This document shows, piece by piece, positions 8,657 through 18,162 of a DNA stretch of 64,000 nt (positions are counted from its first letter, which is position 1; every line of letters starts with the position of its first letter). The notes beneath the pieces were generated by a model. It was not told the DNA's origin. It saw nothing but the letters and a program-made list of their open reading frames with translations, and searched no databases. Made by a program: the position numbers and the translations under genes. The DNA lies in the NCBI RefSeq assembly GCF_003337355.1, contig NZ_QPJW01000002.1, positions 539,537 through 603,536 on the forward strand, read 5' to 3'. Origin of the DNA: Fontibacillus phaseoli (GTDB lineage: Bacteria; Bacillota; Bacilli; Paenibacillales; Paenibacillaceae).

Positions 8657-8983
8657 ATGAAAATCCAATGGTCTTTAATTCTCGCCTTAATTTTTGCGCT
8701 GATCACTGCCGTATTTGCCGTAATCAACGTCGATCCCGTTCAGGTTAATCTGCTGTTCGGTTCGGTCAGCCTCCCGCTGATTTTGCTGATTCTCGGCTCC
8801 ACGCTTCTCGGAGGCATTATCGTCGGCTCATTCGGCATCTACCGCGGATACCGTCTGCAAAGAGAAGTGAAAACTCTGAACGCGAAGCTCGTACATATCC
8901 AAGAGGCAACAGGCTATGTTTTTCCGGAATCCAAAGCCGACACTGCTGCGCCTGCTGAAGATGTCCTTCCCACCCAAGAATAA
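8657..8983 (+). CDS. LapA-domain (DUF1049) membrane protein
   Basis: 108 residues starting at 8657 behind AAGGAGG (9 nt). Two membrane segments (~5-23 and ~40-62) are joined by NVDPVQVNLLFGSVSLPL, the DUF1049/LapA signature. A cytoplasmic tail with YRGYRLQREVKTLNAKL follows, probably a short coiled coil. In Gram-negatives LapA works in lipopolysaccharide assembly; the role in Firmicutes is unknown. Confidence 0.8.
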   Translation: MKIQWSLILALIFALITAVFAVINVDPVQVNLLFGSVSLPLILLILGSTLLGGIIVGSFGIYRGYRLQREVKTLNAKLVHIQEATGYVFPESKADTAAPAEDVLPTQE

Positions 8984-9015
8984 ACACATTATCAGATCAT
9001 ATAGGAGGCTTACCC

Positions 9016-10053
9016 ATGACCATTCATCCGAATGAATCTTATATTCTGGAATTGTTGAAAAAACTGCTCGATACTCCGAGCCCCAGCGGATTTACCCGGG
9101 AAATTATGAAGTTGATCCGCAACGAAGCGGAAACGCTCGGCATCGACTTTTCCAAAAATGAAAAAGGCGGAGCGCTGCTGACGCTAAAAGGCAGCGATTC
9201 CTCGCGCAAAATCGCAATCAGTGCGCATGTGGATACCCTCGGAGCCATGGTCCGCGCGATCAACGCCAACGGAACGCTGGCAATCACGTCCGTCGGCGGA
9301 TTTATGATGAACAGCATCGAAAACGAATACTGCCAAATCCACACCCGCGAAGGCAAGGTTTATACGGGCACGATTCTGTCCTCCCATCCTTCCGTTCACG
9401 TTTACAGCGATGCCCGTGACTTTAAACGCGATGAAAAGAACATGGAGATCCGGATCGACGAACTCGTCGAAAACAAGGACGATGTACTGAAGCTCGGCAT
9501 CTCGGTCGGGGACTTCATTTCCTTTGACGCCCGGGCGGTCATAACGCCGAGCGGGTACGTGAAGTCCCGTCACCTGGACGACAAGGCCAGCGTCGCTGCA
9601 CTGTTCGGCTTGCTGGAATCCAGCAAGCGCGAAGGCTGGACGCCCCGGCATGATCTGGTCTTCCTCATTTCCAACTATGAGGAAGTCGGTCACGGCGCGT
9701 CCTGGATTCCGGACGGCGTGAACGAAATGATCGCCGTCGACATGGGCGCCATGGGCGATAACCTGAGCTGCAAAGAGACCGACGTCTCCATTTGCGCCAA
9801 AGACTCCACCGGTCCGTACGATTACGATATGACCGGTAAATTGATCGAGCTGGCGAAGCAGCTCGGAATTCCCTATGCGGTGGATATTTATCCGCATTAC
9901 GGCTCGGACGCTTCCGCAGCGCTGCACGGCGGACATAACATCCGCGCCGCCCTGATCGGTCCGGGCGTGCATGCCTCGCATGCAATGGAAAGAACGCACA
10001 AGCAAGCGATTATCAACACGACCAAGCTGCTTGCCGCTTATGTTACCCGCTAG
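9016..10053 (+). CDS. M42 family aminopeptidase
   Basis: 345 residues, typical for the glutamyl-aminopeptidase/FrvX family of dinuclear metallo-aminopeptidases that form large cytoplasmic complexes. Metal ligands and catalytic residues are visible: AHVDT (~70-74), HLDDK (~190), EEVGHG (~224), VDMGA (~240) and an HYGSDA/HASHAMERT C-terminal set. AGGAGG precedes the ATG. Its last codons overlap the start of the next gene by 14 bp, which suggests coupled translation. Confidence 0.93.
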   Translation: MTIHPNESYILELLKKLLDTPSPSGFTREIMKLIRNEAETLGIDFSKNEKGGALLTLKGSDSSRKIAISAHVDTLGAMVRAINANGTLAITSVGGFMMNSIENEYCQIHTREGKVYTGTILSSHPSVHVYSDARDFKRDEKNMEIRIDELVENKDDVLKLGISVGDFISFDARAVITPSGYVKSRHLDDKASVAALFGLLESSKREGWTPRHDLVFLISNYEEVGHGASWIPDGVNEMIAVDMGAMGDNLSCKETDVSICAKDSTGPYDYDMTGKLIELAKQLGIPYAVDIYPHYGSDASAALHGGHNIRAALIGPGVHASHAMERTHKQAIINTTKLLAAYVTR

Positions 10054-10837
10054 AGTATCTAAGGCGGAACGGCCCAGGCTTCACAGCCGCTGGATTATGG
10101 CGGTCGCAGCGGCGGCGCTGATCGGTCTCAGCGTGATCGGCATGCTGGCTTGGGGAAGCATTTACTTGCTCCCTCACCCCTATACGTACTCGAAGACCGT
10201 GGCCGCAAGCGGCGTTGAACTCTACACGTTGACCGTGAAGCCGGAGCATATCGAACTCCGGGCCGCGGACCGGCCGCTTCGCGATTACCGCGTATACGGC
10301 ATTAACGGCGGATTCTTTTACCAGGACAGCGTATTGTCCATCGCGGTTAACGGAGATGTGCCGGTCAAAGGCCAGGCAGGGGGATATGGCTCAGGGTGGT
10401 TCAACGCCAAATATCCCCGCGGCACGTTGGTCTGGGACGAAGCTGCGGGCCGGTTTTCTGTGCAGCTCGTCTCCTCCGCTGCAGAATTAAATGTACAAGA
10501 CCGCAGCCGTTACTTCGCCCAGGGCGGCATCAGCATGAACCTTAGCGACGAAGCGGGCTGGGAAGAAGCCATGCTTCTTGAGCATCTGCCTTACCCGGAA
10601 GAGAAACGTCTCCGCTCCGGCCTCGTCTATGACGACACGGGCATGCTGTGGTTAATCGTCACGCCGACCCGCTGTACGGCTGCCGAATTCCGTACCGCTA
10701 TTCTGGAGAGGATTGCACCGGACTCGGCCAAAGAAGGGATTTTTCTGGACGGGGACGGTTCGTCACAATTAAAATCCGCCGAAACTTCGCTGGATGGCGA
10801 TTCCCGGGATCTTCAGCAGATTATCGCAATTAACTGA
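10040..10837 (+). CDS. Phosphodiester glycosidase (NAGPA-domain) family protein
   Basis: 265 residues. One N-terminal membrane anchor (~20-42) is followed by an extracellular domain with GINGGFF and GIFLDGDGSSQL, hallmarks of the NAGPA/DUF2233 phosphodiester glycosidase family, which hydrolyses sugar-1-phosphodiesters (the family includes the mammalian uncovering enzyme). I chose the ATG at 10040, which overlaps the end of the M42 gene; an in-frame ATG further upstream would extend it deep into that gene. Its natural substrate, perhaps a cell-wall glycopolymer, is unknown. Confidence 0.85.
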   Translation: MLPARVSKAERPRLHSRWIMAVAAAALIGLSVIGMLAWGSIYLLPHPYTYSKTVAASGVELYTLTVKPEHIELRAADRPLRDYRVYGINGGFFYQDSVLSIAVNGDVPVKGQAGGYGSGWFNAKYPRGTLVWDEAAGRFSVQLVSSAAELNVQDRSRYFAQGGISMNLSDEAGWEEAMLLEHLPYPEEKRLRSGLVYDDTGMLWLIVTPTRCTAAEFRTAILERIAPDSAKEGIFLDGDGSSQLKSAETSLDGDSRDLQQIIAIN

Positions 10838-10851
10838 ACCTCATGACTTTT

Positions 10852-10882
10852 GAAACCGCTCGTATTTCGGGCGGTTTTTTTA
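10852..10882 (+). terminator. Terminator of the M42/NAGPA operon
   Basis: AAACCGC and GCGGTTT flank an 11-nt loop, followed by a T run. Confidence 0.8.
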
Positions 10883-10980
10883 TTCCGCGAAATTGAGACT
10901 CTCCCTCGCTTTCCGAATTTTCTTCCCGGTAACTTGGCTACCTGTTATAAATTACACAGCGCTAGAATCGGAGCCTTTGG

Positions 10981-11003
10981 TAAAGTTTGTATATAAAACT
11001 TTA
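10981..11003. promoter_or_regulatory. Operator-like dyad upstream of marR
   Basis: TAAAGTTT and AAACTTTA are separated by 7 bp, and TATGAT overlapping its right edge could be the -10 box. A bound regulator would block the promoter, as is usual for autoregulated MarR genes. Confidence 0.55.
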
Positions 11004-11044
11004 TGATAAAACTTCTTCGGACAAGTAAAAGGCGGTGCAGGTAA

Positions 11045-11524
11045 ATGGAGGATCTTCATGGTCAAGATGTCGTGGAAGAAATTTGCGAAACGACGTTAAC
11101 CATTGCTTATCATTTGGGCAGATTGTTTTTTACCGATGGCGATTCGATTTTACCGAGCAAATTTTTTATTCTTCTGGCGGTTTCCCGGAACGGCCCCTGC
11201 ATGATCTCGCAAATTGCCGAGCAGGTGGGACTCTCGTCCAGCGCCAATACGATCGCGGTCAACAAACTCGTTAAGGAAGGCTTGCTGAAACGGGTGAAGG
11301 ACAAGAACGACAAACGGATCTGCTGGATTCAAATCACCCCCTCCGGCCAATCGGTCCTTGATGAAATGATCGGTAAACGAAATCGCGTATTTCAAAGCAT
11401 TCTCGAAGACTTTTCCGAGGCGCATTTATCGATTTTTCTGCGTTCGCTGGAATCCATTCAGGATAAATTTGCTCTGGAATCGCATGAATCGCCCGCTGCA
11501 AATGCAATCTTTATACGGGAATAG
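11045..11524 (+). CDS. MarR-family transcriptional regulator
   Basis: 159 residues with a winged helix-turn-helix at ~35-105 (ISQIAEQVGLSSSANTIAVN recognition region, wing KRVKDKNDKRICWIQITPSG) flanked by helices for dimerisation. The ATG follows GGTGCAGGTAA, a modest ribosome site. It is immediately followed by the large dehydratase gene (9 bp to its preferred start), so it probably controls that operon, with itself, through the dyad at 10981. Confidence 0.88.
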   Translation: MEDLHGQDVVEEICETTLTIAYHLGRLFFTDGDSILPSKFFILLAVSRNGPCMISQIAEQVGLSSSANTIAVNKLVKEGLLKRVKDKNDKRICWIQITPSGQSVLDEMIGKRNRVFQSILEDFSEAHLSIFLRSLESIQDKFALESHESPAANAIFIRE

Positions 11525-11533
11525 GTGAAATCT

Positions 11534-14500
11534 ATGCTATTGCAAATCGGACTGGATATTGGATCGACAACCGCAAAAATCATCGTCTTGCATCAGTCGG
11601 AAATTGTGCATCAACATTATGTCCGTCATTATTCGGATATCAAATCGGCGGTTCTCTCCCTCATGGAGCAGGTCATAGAGAATTTCCATGATGCGGAAGC
11701 GACCGTCTGCATGAGCGGATCTTCCGGGCTCTCCTTGTCGGAGCTCGCCGACATTCCGTTTCTGCAGGAAGTGGTCGCCTGCACGAAAGCGGTCAAACAG
11801 GTCGTTCCGGAAGCGGACACCGCCATCGAACTGGGCGGCGAGGATGCCAAGATCATCTATTTTCGCGGCGGCATCGAGCAAAGAATGAATAACGCTTGCG
11901 CCGGGGGTACGGGAGCATTTATCGATCAGATGGCGGCCTTGTTGGAAACCGATCCCGCCGGGCTGAATGAACTGGCGAGCCGTCACGAGAATATCTACCC
12001 CATCGCCTCCCGCTGCGGAGTGTTCGCCAAAACCGATGTTCAGCCCCTGCTGAACGAAGGCGCCCGGCGGGAAGACATCGCGGCCTCCATCTTCCAAAGT
12101 ATCGTCAACCAGACAATCAGCGGGCTGGCCTGCGGCCGCCCGATCCGCGGCAAGGTTGCCTTTCTGGGGGGACCGCTGACGTTCCTGCCCGTCTTGCGGG
12201 AACGTTTTGCCGTCACGCTCGGCTTGAAAGAGGATGAAATCCTCTTCCCCGAGCGCAGCCAATATTTCGTCGCCCTTGGCTCTTGCCTGCACGGGTCGGG
12301 CGGCGAATCTCTGCCGCTGGCAAACTGGCGGCAAAGACTGCGCGACGTCGACTTTGCCGCGGCGGCGCAGGGTAAGGACCCGCTGCTACCTCCCTTGTTC
12401 AAGGATGAGCGGGACCTTGAGACTTTCCGGCAGCGCCATAACGCCGCTTCGGCCGCACGAATGGATCTTGCCGGATACGGTGGTCCCTGCTTCCTTGGCA
12501 TCGACGCGGGTTCTACGACGACCAAGCTTGTTTTGACCGGCAGCGAGGATCAAATCCTGCATACCTTCTATGCCGGGAATAAAGGCAACCCGCTGGCTTC
12601 CGTCCGCGAGGCGCTGAAAGAGATTTACGACTTGCTCCCGGAGCGCTGCTTCATCGCCCATACTTATGTCACCGGCTACGGCGAAGGCCTGGTCAAGACC
12701 GCTTTCCGGGCTGACGGCGGCGAAGTGGAAACCGTCGCCCATTATAAAGCGGCCTCCTCCTTCTTGCCGGAGGTCGATTTCATTCTCGACATCGGCGGTC
12801 AGGATATGAAATGCATCAAAATCCGCGGCGGAGCCATCGACTCTTTAATGCTGAACGAAGCCTGCTCGGCCGGCTGTGGTTCGTTCCTGGAGAGCTTTGC
12901 CAGTACGCTCGGGCTAGGCATTACGGACTTCGCCTCCAAGGCAATGCAATCGAGAGCGCCGGTAGACCTCGGCTCCCGCTGTACGGTATTCATGAATTCC
13001 AAAGTGAAACAGGTACAGAAAGAAGGCGCAACGTTAGCCGATCTGTCCGCGGGGCTCGCCTATTCCGTCGTCAAAAACGCGCTGCAAAAAGTAATCAAAA
13101 TCCGCAATCCCGAAGAAATGGGTCAAAAGATTATCGTCCAAGGCGGCACTTTCCTGAACGACGCGGTGCTACGGGCGTTCGAGCAACTGACCGGCCGGGA
13201 GGTCGTGCGCCCGGACATCGCCGGGATTATGGGCGCTTACGGCTGCGCACTGATCGCAAGGGCAAACTATACAGGCTCAGGGGTTAGCACGATCCTCCCG
13301 CGCGAGGAACTGGATGCCTTTACCTATGAGGTATCGCATGCCAGGTGTTATCTTTGCAACAATACTTGCGCCATGACCGTAAGCCGCTTTCCCGATAAAA
13401 GCTTCCATGTGACCGGCAACCGCTGCGAACGGGGTGCTACCCAGAAAAAAGAAAAAAACGGGTTGCCGAATTTAACGGCTTATAAATATGGGCGGATGTT
13501 TAACTATCCTTCATTGGAGCCGGACCAGGCCAGTCGGGGAACGGTCGGTATTCCGCGGGTACTCAATCTGTTTGAAAATTATCCGTTCTGGCACACCTTC
13601 TTTACCAAACTGGGATACCGGGTGGTTTTATCGCCCAAATCATCCAAGAAACTGTACGAGAGCGGCATGGAGACGATCCCCTCGGAATCGGTCTGCTACC
13701 CCGCCAAACTGGCGCACGGCCATATTCAAAGTCTGATTCGGAGCGGGGTGGATTTTATATTCTACCCGGCCGTCGTGTACGAAAAGAAAGAGGATGAATC
13801 CGCCGACAATCATTTCAATTGTCCGGTGGTGGCTTCCTATCCGGAAGTCATCCGCACGAATGTGGATGCTTTGAAAGAAGGCGGCGTCCCGCTCGTGAGC
13901 CCGTTCCTTAATTTTGACTCGGAGCCGGTGCTGCGGAAACGGCTGCTCGAGACGTTTCCGGACATTCCGAAAGAGGAGCTCGGGGCGGCGTTTGACGCCG
14001 CCTGGGATGAAGCGGAAATGGCCAAGGAGGATATCCGCAACAAAGGCGAGGAAACGCTCGCCTTCATGAAGAACACGGGAACCAAAGGGCTTGTTCTGTG
14101 CGGGCATCCTTATCATACCGACCCGGAAATTAACCACGGCATTTCCGAACTGATCACCGGCATGGGCCTGGCCGTGCTGACCGAGGACTCGATTTGCCAT
14201 CTCGGCACGGTGAAGCATCCGCTGCCGATCGTCAACCAGTGGACTTACCACGGACGCATGTACCGGGCCGCTTACTTCGTCACGGAACGGGAAGATCTCG
14301 AGCTTGTGCAGCTTACTTCATTCGGCTGCGGCATCGATGCGATCACCGCCGATGCGATTCAAGAAATTCTCGAACGGGAGAGCAAGACATTTACGCTGAT
14401 CAAGGTTGATGAGATCAGCAATCTGGGCGCCGCCCGGATTCGTCTGCGCTCCCTGCTGGCCGCGATGAAAGAGCGCGAAGCGGCGATGACGTCGCCGGGC

Positions 14501-15748
14501 GGCGGGCTTGCACCAGCCAAGCCGGCTTCGTTTACGAAGAAGATGAAAGCAGGTTACACGATCCTTGCGCCGCAGGTATCGCCGATCCATTTCGAGCTGT
14601 TCGAAACGGTGTTCCGTGATGCCGGATACCGGCTCAAAGTGCTGGAGGCGGCCAGCAAGGAGACAACCGAAGAAGGGCTCAAATTCGTCAACAATGACGC
14701 CTGCTATCCGGCCATCGTAACGATCGGGCAAATCGTGGCCGCGCTGAAAAGCGGCGAATACGACCCGGACCGGACCGCGGTCATTTTGACGCAGACGGGC
14801 GGAGGATGCCGGGCGACCAACTATATCGGCCTGCTGCGCAAAGCGCTGAAGGAAGCAAAGATGGAGCAAATCCCGGTCATCTCGCTAAACGTCACCGGGC
14901 TGGAGAACCAGCCGGGATTCAAACTGAACCTGAAAATCATCAACCGGCTGATCGCTGCCTCCTGTTACGGAGATTTGCTGATGCGGCTACTATACCGCTT
15001 CCGGCCTTACGAGCTCCACCCAGGCGTAACCGAGCTGTTGTTCCGCAAATGGATGAGCATCTCACGGCACTCACTGCAAAATTTCTCTTTTTCGCAGTAT
15101 AAGGATAATATTCGTACGATGGTCGCCGAATTCGAGGCTCTGCCGCTAACCGGGGAAATCAAGCCGCGGGTAGGCATTGTCGGGGAGATTCTGATTAAAT
15201 TCCACCCCGATGCCAACAACAAGCTTGTCGAGGTCATCGAGGCCGAGGGCGGCGAAGCGGTTGTGCCCGATTTTCTCGATTTCATGTTCTATTGTTTGTA
15301 CAATCCGATTTACAAAGCCGATCAGTTGGGCAAGAGCAAAATGTTCGGATTCGTGAATCCGATGGTGATCAGCTATTTGGAAATGTACCGCAAGCCGGTG
15401 AAAAAAGCGCTGGAGCATAGCCGCTTTCTCACCGCGCCCGAAAGCATTTACAGCCTCGCCGACAAAGCGAGCCGCCTGGTGTCCGTCGGTAACCAGATGG
15501 GCGAGGGCTGGTTCCTGACCGCTGAGATGATGGAACTGCTCGATCACGGGGTGAACAACATCGTATGTATTCAGCCGTTCGCCTGCCTGCCGAATCATAT
15601 TACCGGCCGGGGCATGGTCAAAGGCTTGAAGGAAATGTATCCGGACGCCAACATCGCGGCGATCGATTATGACGCCGGAGCCAGCGAGGTCAACCAGATC
15701 AACCGGATCAAGCTGATGATGTCCATTGCGAGCGGGGTACTTTGCTAG
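11534..15748 (+). CDS. Fused 2-hydroxyacyl-CoA dehydratase/activator protein
   Basis: A 1404-residue multidomain protein. Residues ~5-255 and ~320-570 are two BadF/HgdC-type ATPases of the ASKHA fold. Each keeps the cysteine pair that holds a bridging [4Fe-4S] cluster (NNACAGGTG with SRCGVF; NEACSAGCG with SRCTVF). A CYLCNNTC region (~604) probably binds another cluster; a DUF2229-like region and an HgdB-like dehydratase domain (~990-1340) follow. In studied systems the ATPase drives an electron into the dehydratase, so this is a single-chain version of parts normally on separate genes. The substrate is unknown. I prefer the ATG at 11534 (AGGTG 6 nt upstream) to the GTG at 11525. The cluster chemistry implies use under low oxygen. 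Confidence 0.88.
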   Translation: MLLQIGLDIGSTTAKIIVLHQSEIVHQHYVRHYSDIKSAVLSLMEQVIENFHDAEATVCMSGSSGLSLSELADIPFLQEVVACTKAVKQVVPEADTAIELGGEDAKIIYFRGGIEQRMNNACAGGTGAFIDQMAALLETDPAGLNELASRHENIYPIASRCGVFAKTDVQPLLNEGARREDIAASIFQSIVNQTISGLACGRPIRGKVAFLGGPLTFLPVLRERFAVTLGLKEDEILFPERSQYFVALGSCLHGSGGESLPLANWRQRLRDVDFAAAAQGKDPLLPPLFKDERDLETFRQRHNAASAARMDLAGYGGPCFLGIDAGSTTTKLVLTGSEDQILHTFYAGNKGNPLASVREALKEIYDLLPERCFIAHTYVTGYGEGLVKTAFRADGGEVETVAHYKAASSFLPEVDFILDIGGQDMKCIKIRGGAIDSLMLNEACSAGCGSFLESFASTLGLGITDFASKAMQSRAPVDLGSRCTVFMNSKVKQVQKEGATLADLSAGLAYSVVKNALQKVIKIRNPEEMGQKIIVQGGTFLNDAVLRAFEQLTGREVVRPDIAGIMGAYGCALIARANYTGSGVSTILPREELDAFTYEVSHARCYLCNNTCAMTVSRFPDKSFHVTGNRCERGATQKKEKNGLPNLTAYKYGRMFNYPSLEPDQASRGTVGIPRVLNLFENYPFWHTFFTKLGYRVVLSPKSSKKLYESGMETIPSESVCYPAKLAHGHIQSLIRSGVDFIFYPAVVYEKKEDESADNHFNCPVVASYPEVIRTNVDALKEGGVPLVSPFLNFDSEPVLRKRLLETFPDIPKEELGAAFDAAWDEAEMAKEDIRNKGEETLAFMKNTGTKGLVLCGHPYHTDPEINHGISELITGMGLAVLTEDSICHLGTVKHPLPIVNQWTYHGRMYRAAYFVTEREDLELVQLTSFGCGIDAITADAIQEILERESKTFTLIKVDEISNLGAARIRLRSLLAAMKEREAAMTSPGGGLAPAKPASFTKKMKAGYTILAPQVSPIHFELFETVFRDAGYRLKVLEAASKETTEEGLKFVNNDACYPAIVTIGQIVAALKSGEYDPDRTAVILTQTGGGCRATNYIGLLRKALKEAKMEQIPVISLNVTGLENQPGFKLNLKIINRLIAASCYGDLLMRLLYRFRPYELHPGVTELLFRKWMSISRHSLQNFSFSQYKDNIRTMVAEFEALPLTGEIKPRVGIVGEILIKFHPDANNKLVEVIEAEGGEAVVPDFLDFMFYCLYNPIYKADQLGKSKMFGFVNPMVISYLEMYRKPVKKALEHSRFLTAPESIYSLADKASRLVSVGNQMGEGWFLTAEMMELLDHGVNNIVCIQPFACLPNHITGRGMVKGLKEMYPDANIAAIDYDAGASEVNQINRIKLMMSIASGVLC

Positions 15749-15764
15749 AAAATCTCTTAAAGGC

Positions 15765-15798
15765 AAAAATCCGTCCGGGTTATCCGGACGGATTTTTG
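15765..15798 (+). terminator. Terminator of the dehydratase operon
   Basis: A 12-bp stem (AAATCCGTCCGG/CCGGACGGATTT, loop GTTAT) is followed by a T run. Confidence 0.88.
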
Positions 15799-15841
15799 CT
15801 TTATTGTTATAAAGTATACTTCCAAACCGTTAGGCACTACA

Positions 15842-16033
15842 CTATAAAAACCATCGAAACAAGAAAACCAGCAAAACCAAAATCCCGGCGGCAATCAGCA
15901 GATTGACGACTTCGCGCACAAAGCCCGGGGGGCCATACCGGTGCAGTCTCTGCTCGCGTTCCTTGAATTTGCTCCTGGCTGCATCTTCATCCACAGCGTT
16001 CATGTATGGCCTTTGCGGTCCGTCAAACCACAT
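15842..16033 (-). CDS. Small single-pass membrane protein
   Basis: 63 residues from the ATG at 16033 (AAGGAG 8 nt upstream; an ATG at 16096 lacks one). The charged first half is followed by one C-terminal membrane helix (VVNLLIAAGILVLLVFLF), so it is probably tail-anchored. No family recognised. Confidence 0.65.
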   Translation of the reverse strand: MWFDGPQRPYMNAVDEDAARSKFKEREQRLHRYGPPGFVREVVNLLIAAGILVLLVFLFRWFL

Positions 16034-16131
16034 CGTCCCCACTCCTTTTCGCATCAGGATAAAGGAAGCATACCATACATTTCCAACGATCTCCATCGTT
16101 CATGCTATAAAATCCGGTTCCTGTTTCGCTA

Positions 16132-18117
16132 TTATCCGTTTTTCTGACTCTCGATCTTCTCCGCCAGTTCGTTCAGGTAGGCCCAACGCTCCATTAATTG
16201 CTCCAGCTCCGCCTCCGCCTCCTGCTGCTCTTGCATCAGTTCCTGAAGCTTGACGGCATCGCTTGCGGCCGACGCCATCCCTTCGGTTATCGTGGTAAGA
16301 CGCAGCTCGGCGGTCTCCACTCGCTCGTCGATCGTTTCATACTCACGCTGCTCATTATAACTGAATTTGAGTTTTTCCACGCGCGCAGGATCCTTGCTTC
16401 CTCCGGCACCAGACCCGGATGCTAAACCGGCGTTTCCGCCTGTGTCTTCCGTGCCTTTGGCTCCGCGCGAACCGCCTGAAGTGCCGGTTGACAGAGCGGA
16501 GAGGGCGGGGCTTTTGCCCGCGGTTTGAAGGCGCTCCTCATAATCGCTGTAATCGCCGACATGCACAGCCACCGCGCCGCCGCCTTCAAACGCCATAATT
16601 TTGTCCACCGTACGGTCAAGAAAATAGCGGTCATGCGAGACGACGAATACGGCGCCCGGAAACTCGTCCAAATAGGACTCCAACACCGTCAGTGTCTGAA
16701 TGTCCAGGTCGTTCGTTGGTTCGTCCAAGAGCAGCACGTTCGGTGCTCCCATAAGCACCCGGAGCAAATAAAGCCGACGCTTCTCCCCGCCCGACAGCTT
16801 CGCGATCGGCGTCCACTGCATCGCAGGCGGGAACAGGAAACGCTCCAGCATTTGTGCCGCCGTAATCCGCGAGCCGTCCGCGGTCTCGACGACTTCGGCT
16901 TCCTCCTTGATATATTCGATTACCCGCTGTTTGCCGTCCATCTCCTGATGCTCCTGGGTGAAATATCCCAGCTTGACCGTTTGGCCAAGCTCGATTTCAC
17001 CATTTTCCGGCGCAATTCGCCCGGCAATCATGTTGAGCAGCGTAGATTTGCCGCTGCCGTTTGGGCCGACGATGCCGACGCGGTCGCCGGGCACAGCCGT
17101 ATATGTTAAATCTCCGATTAGCAGCCGGTCCCCCGCGGATTTGCGCAGCCCGGATATCTCCAGAATTTTGCGCCCCAGCCGGGTCGAAGCCACGGATATA
17201 TCGAGCGAATCGCTCTTGAAATCGGTTTTCATATTTTGCAGTTTTTCAAACCGTTCGATCCGGGCCTTTTGCTTGGTGGAACGCGCTTGAGCCCCGCGCC
17301 GGATCCAGGCCAGCTCATTGCGGAGCAGGTTCTGCCGCTTCTGTTCCGAGGCCGCTTCCCGCTCCTCACGCTGACTTTTCAGCTCCAGAAACCGGCTGTA
17401 ATTCGCTTCATAACGGAAAAGACGACCATGATCCAGCTCCAGCATGACATTGCAGACACGGTCCAGGAAGTAGCGGTCGTGCGTAATCAACAGCAGCGCG
17501 CCGCGGCGCTTCTGCAAATACGACTCCAGCCAGGCAACGGAATCGTTGTCGATATGGTTGGTAGGCTCGTCCATGATCAGCAATTCCGATGGCACGATCA
17601 GCGCGGACGCGAGTGCAACCCGTTTACGTTGACCCCCGGACAGCTCGCCCATTTTCCGGCCGAAATCGGTAATTCCCAGTCTGGACAACACGCTCTTGGC
17701 GTCGCTCTCCAGACTCCAGGCCTGAAGCCGGTCCATGTCCTGGCTCAGCTTCGTCACTTTGGCCTGCAAAGCCGTATCGGACGGCAGTATCTCCAGTTCC
17801 TCCATAGCTTCCATGTAACAGGAGACGACCTCCAGTTCGGGCCCCCCGTTTTGAAACACGCCGCGCAGTACTGAGATCTGGGGATCGAACTCCGGATTTT
17901 GCGCCAAAAAGGTAATTCGGATATCCCGGTTCACCGACACTTTACCTTCATCCGCGGGCTCCAGCCCGGCGATGATGCGCAGAAACGTCGATTTCCCCGT
18001 CCCGTTAACCCCGATCACGCCGATCTTATCATGCTCATCCATGCCGAACGAAGCATCCTGAAATAGGATTTTTTCGCCATAGGTTTTCGTTACATGTTCC
18101 ACCGTCAAAATATTCAT
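16132..18117 (-). CDS. ABC-F family ATPase (Uup/YfmR-like)
   Basis: 661 residues with two ABC modules and no membrane segments. Each module has a Walker A (GVNGTGKS near residue 37; GPNGSGKS near 355), a signature (LSGGQRKR; LSGGEKRR) and a Walker B (LLIMDEPTNHID; VLLLDEPTNDLD). The linker between them (EEREAASEQKRQ region) is the arm that reaches into the ribosome, and a glycine-rich stretch leads to a C-terminal coiled coil like the Uup DNA/RNA-binding tail. ABC-F proteins relieve ribosome stalling; some give antibiotic resistance, but the Uup-like tail favours a housekeeping role. ATG at 18117 is preferred to the TTG one codon before. Confidence 0.93.
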   Translation of the reverse strand: MNILTVEHVTKTYGEKILFQDASFGMDEHDKIGVIGVNGTGKSTFLRIIAGLEPADEGKVSVNRDIRITFLAQNPEFDPQISVLRGVFQNGGPELEVVSCYMEAMEELEILPSDTALQAKVTKLSQDMDRLQAWSLESDAKSVLSRLGITDFGRKMGELSGGQRKRVALASALIVPSELLIMDEPTNHIDNDSVAWLESYLQKRRGALLLITHDRYFLDRVCNVMLELDHGRLFRYEANYSRFLELKSQREEREAASEQKRQNLLRNELAWIRRGAQARSTKQKARIERFEKLQNMKTDFKSDSLDISVASTRLGRKILEISGLRKSAGDRLLIGDLTYTAVPGDRVGIVGPNGSGKSTLLNMIAGRIAPENGEIELGQTVKLGYFTQEHQEMDGKQRVIEYIKEEAEVVETADGSRITAAQMLERFLFPPAMQWTPIAKLSGGEKRRLYLLRVLMGAPNVLLLDEPTNDLDIQTLTVLESYLDEFPGAVFVVSHDRYFLDRTVDKIMAFEGGGAVAVHVGDYSDYEERLQTAGKSPALSALSTGTSGGSRGAKGTEDTGGNAGLASGSGAGGSKDPARVEKLKFSYNEQREYETIDERVETAELRLTTITEGMASAASDAVKLQELMQEQQEAEAELEQLMERWAYLNELAEKIESQKNG

Positions 18118-18162
18118 CAAAATTTACCTACTTTCTAGAGCCATCTATGCTTCGAACAACCT

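Noticed and set aside
9184-10005. 273-codon minus-strand frame inside the M42 gene
   Set aside because: Antisense shadow in GC-biased codons; the M42 motifs are on the plus strand.
11537-12334. 265-codon minus-strand frame inside the dehydratase gene
   Set aside because: Composition-driven shadow without recognisable motifs.
16525-17109. 194-codon plus-strand frame inside the ABC-F gene
   Set aside because: Opposite strand to an intact ABC-F ATPase.
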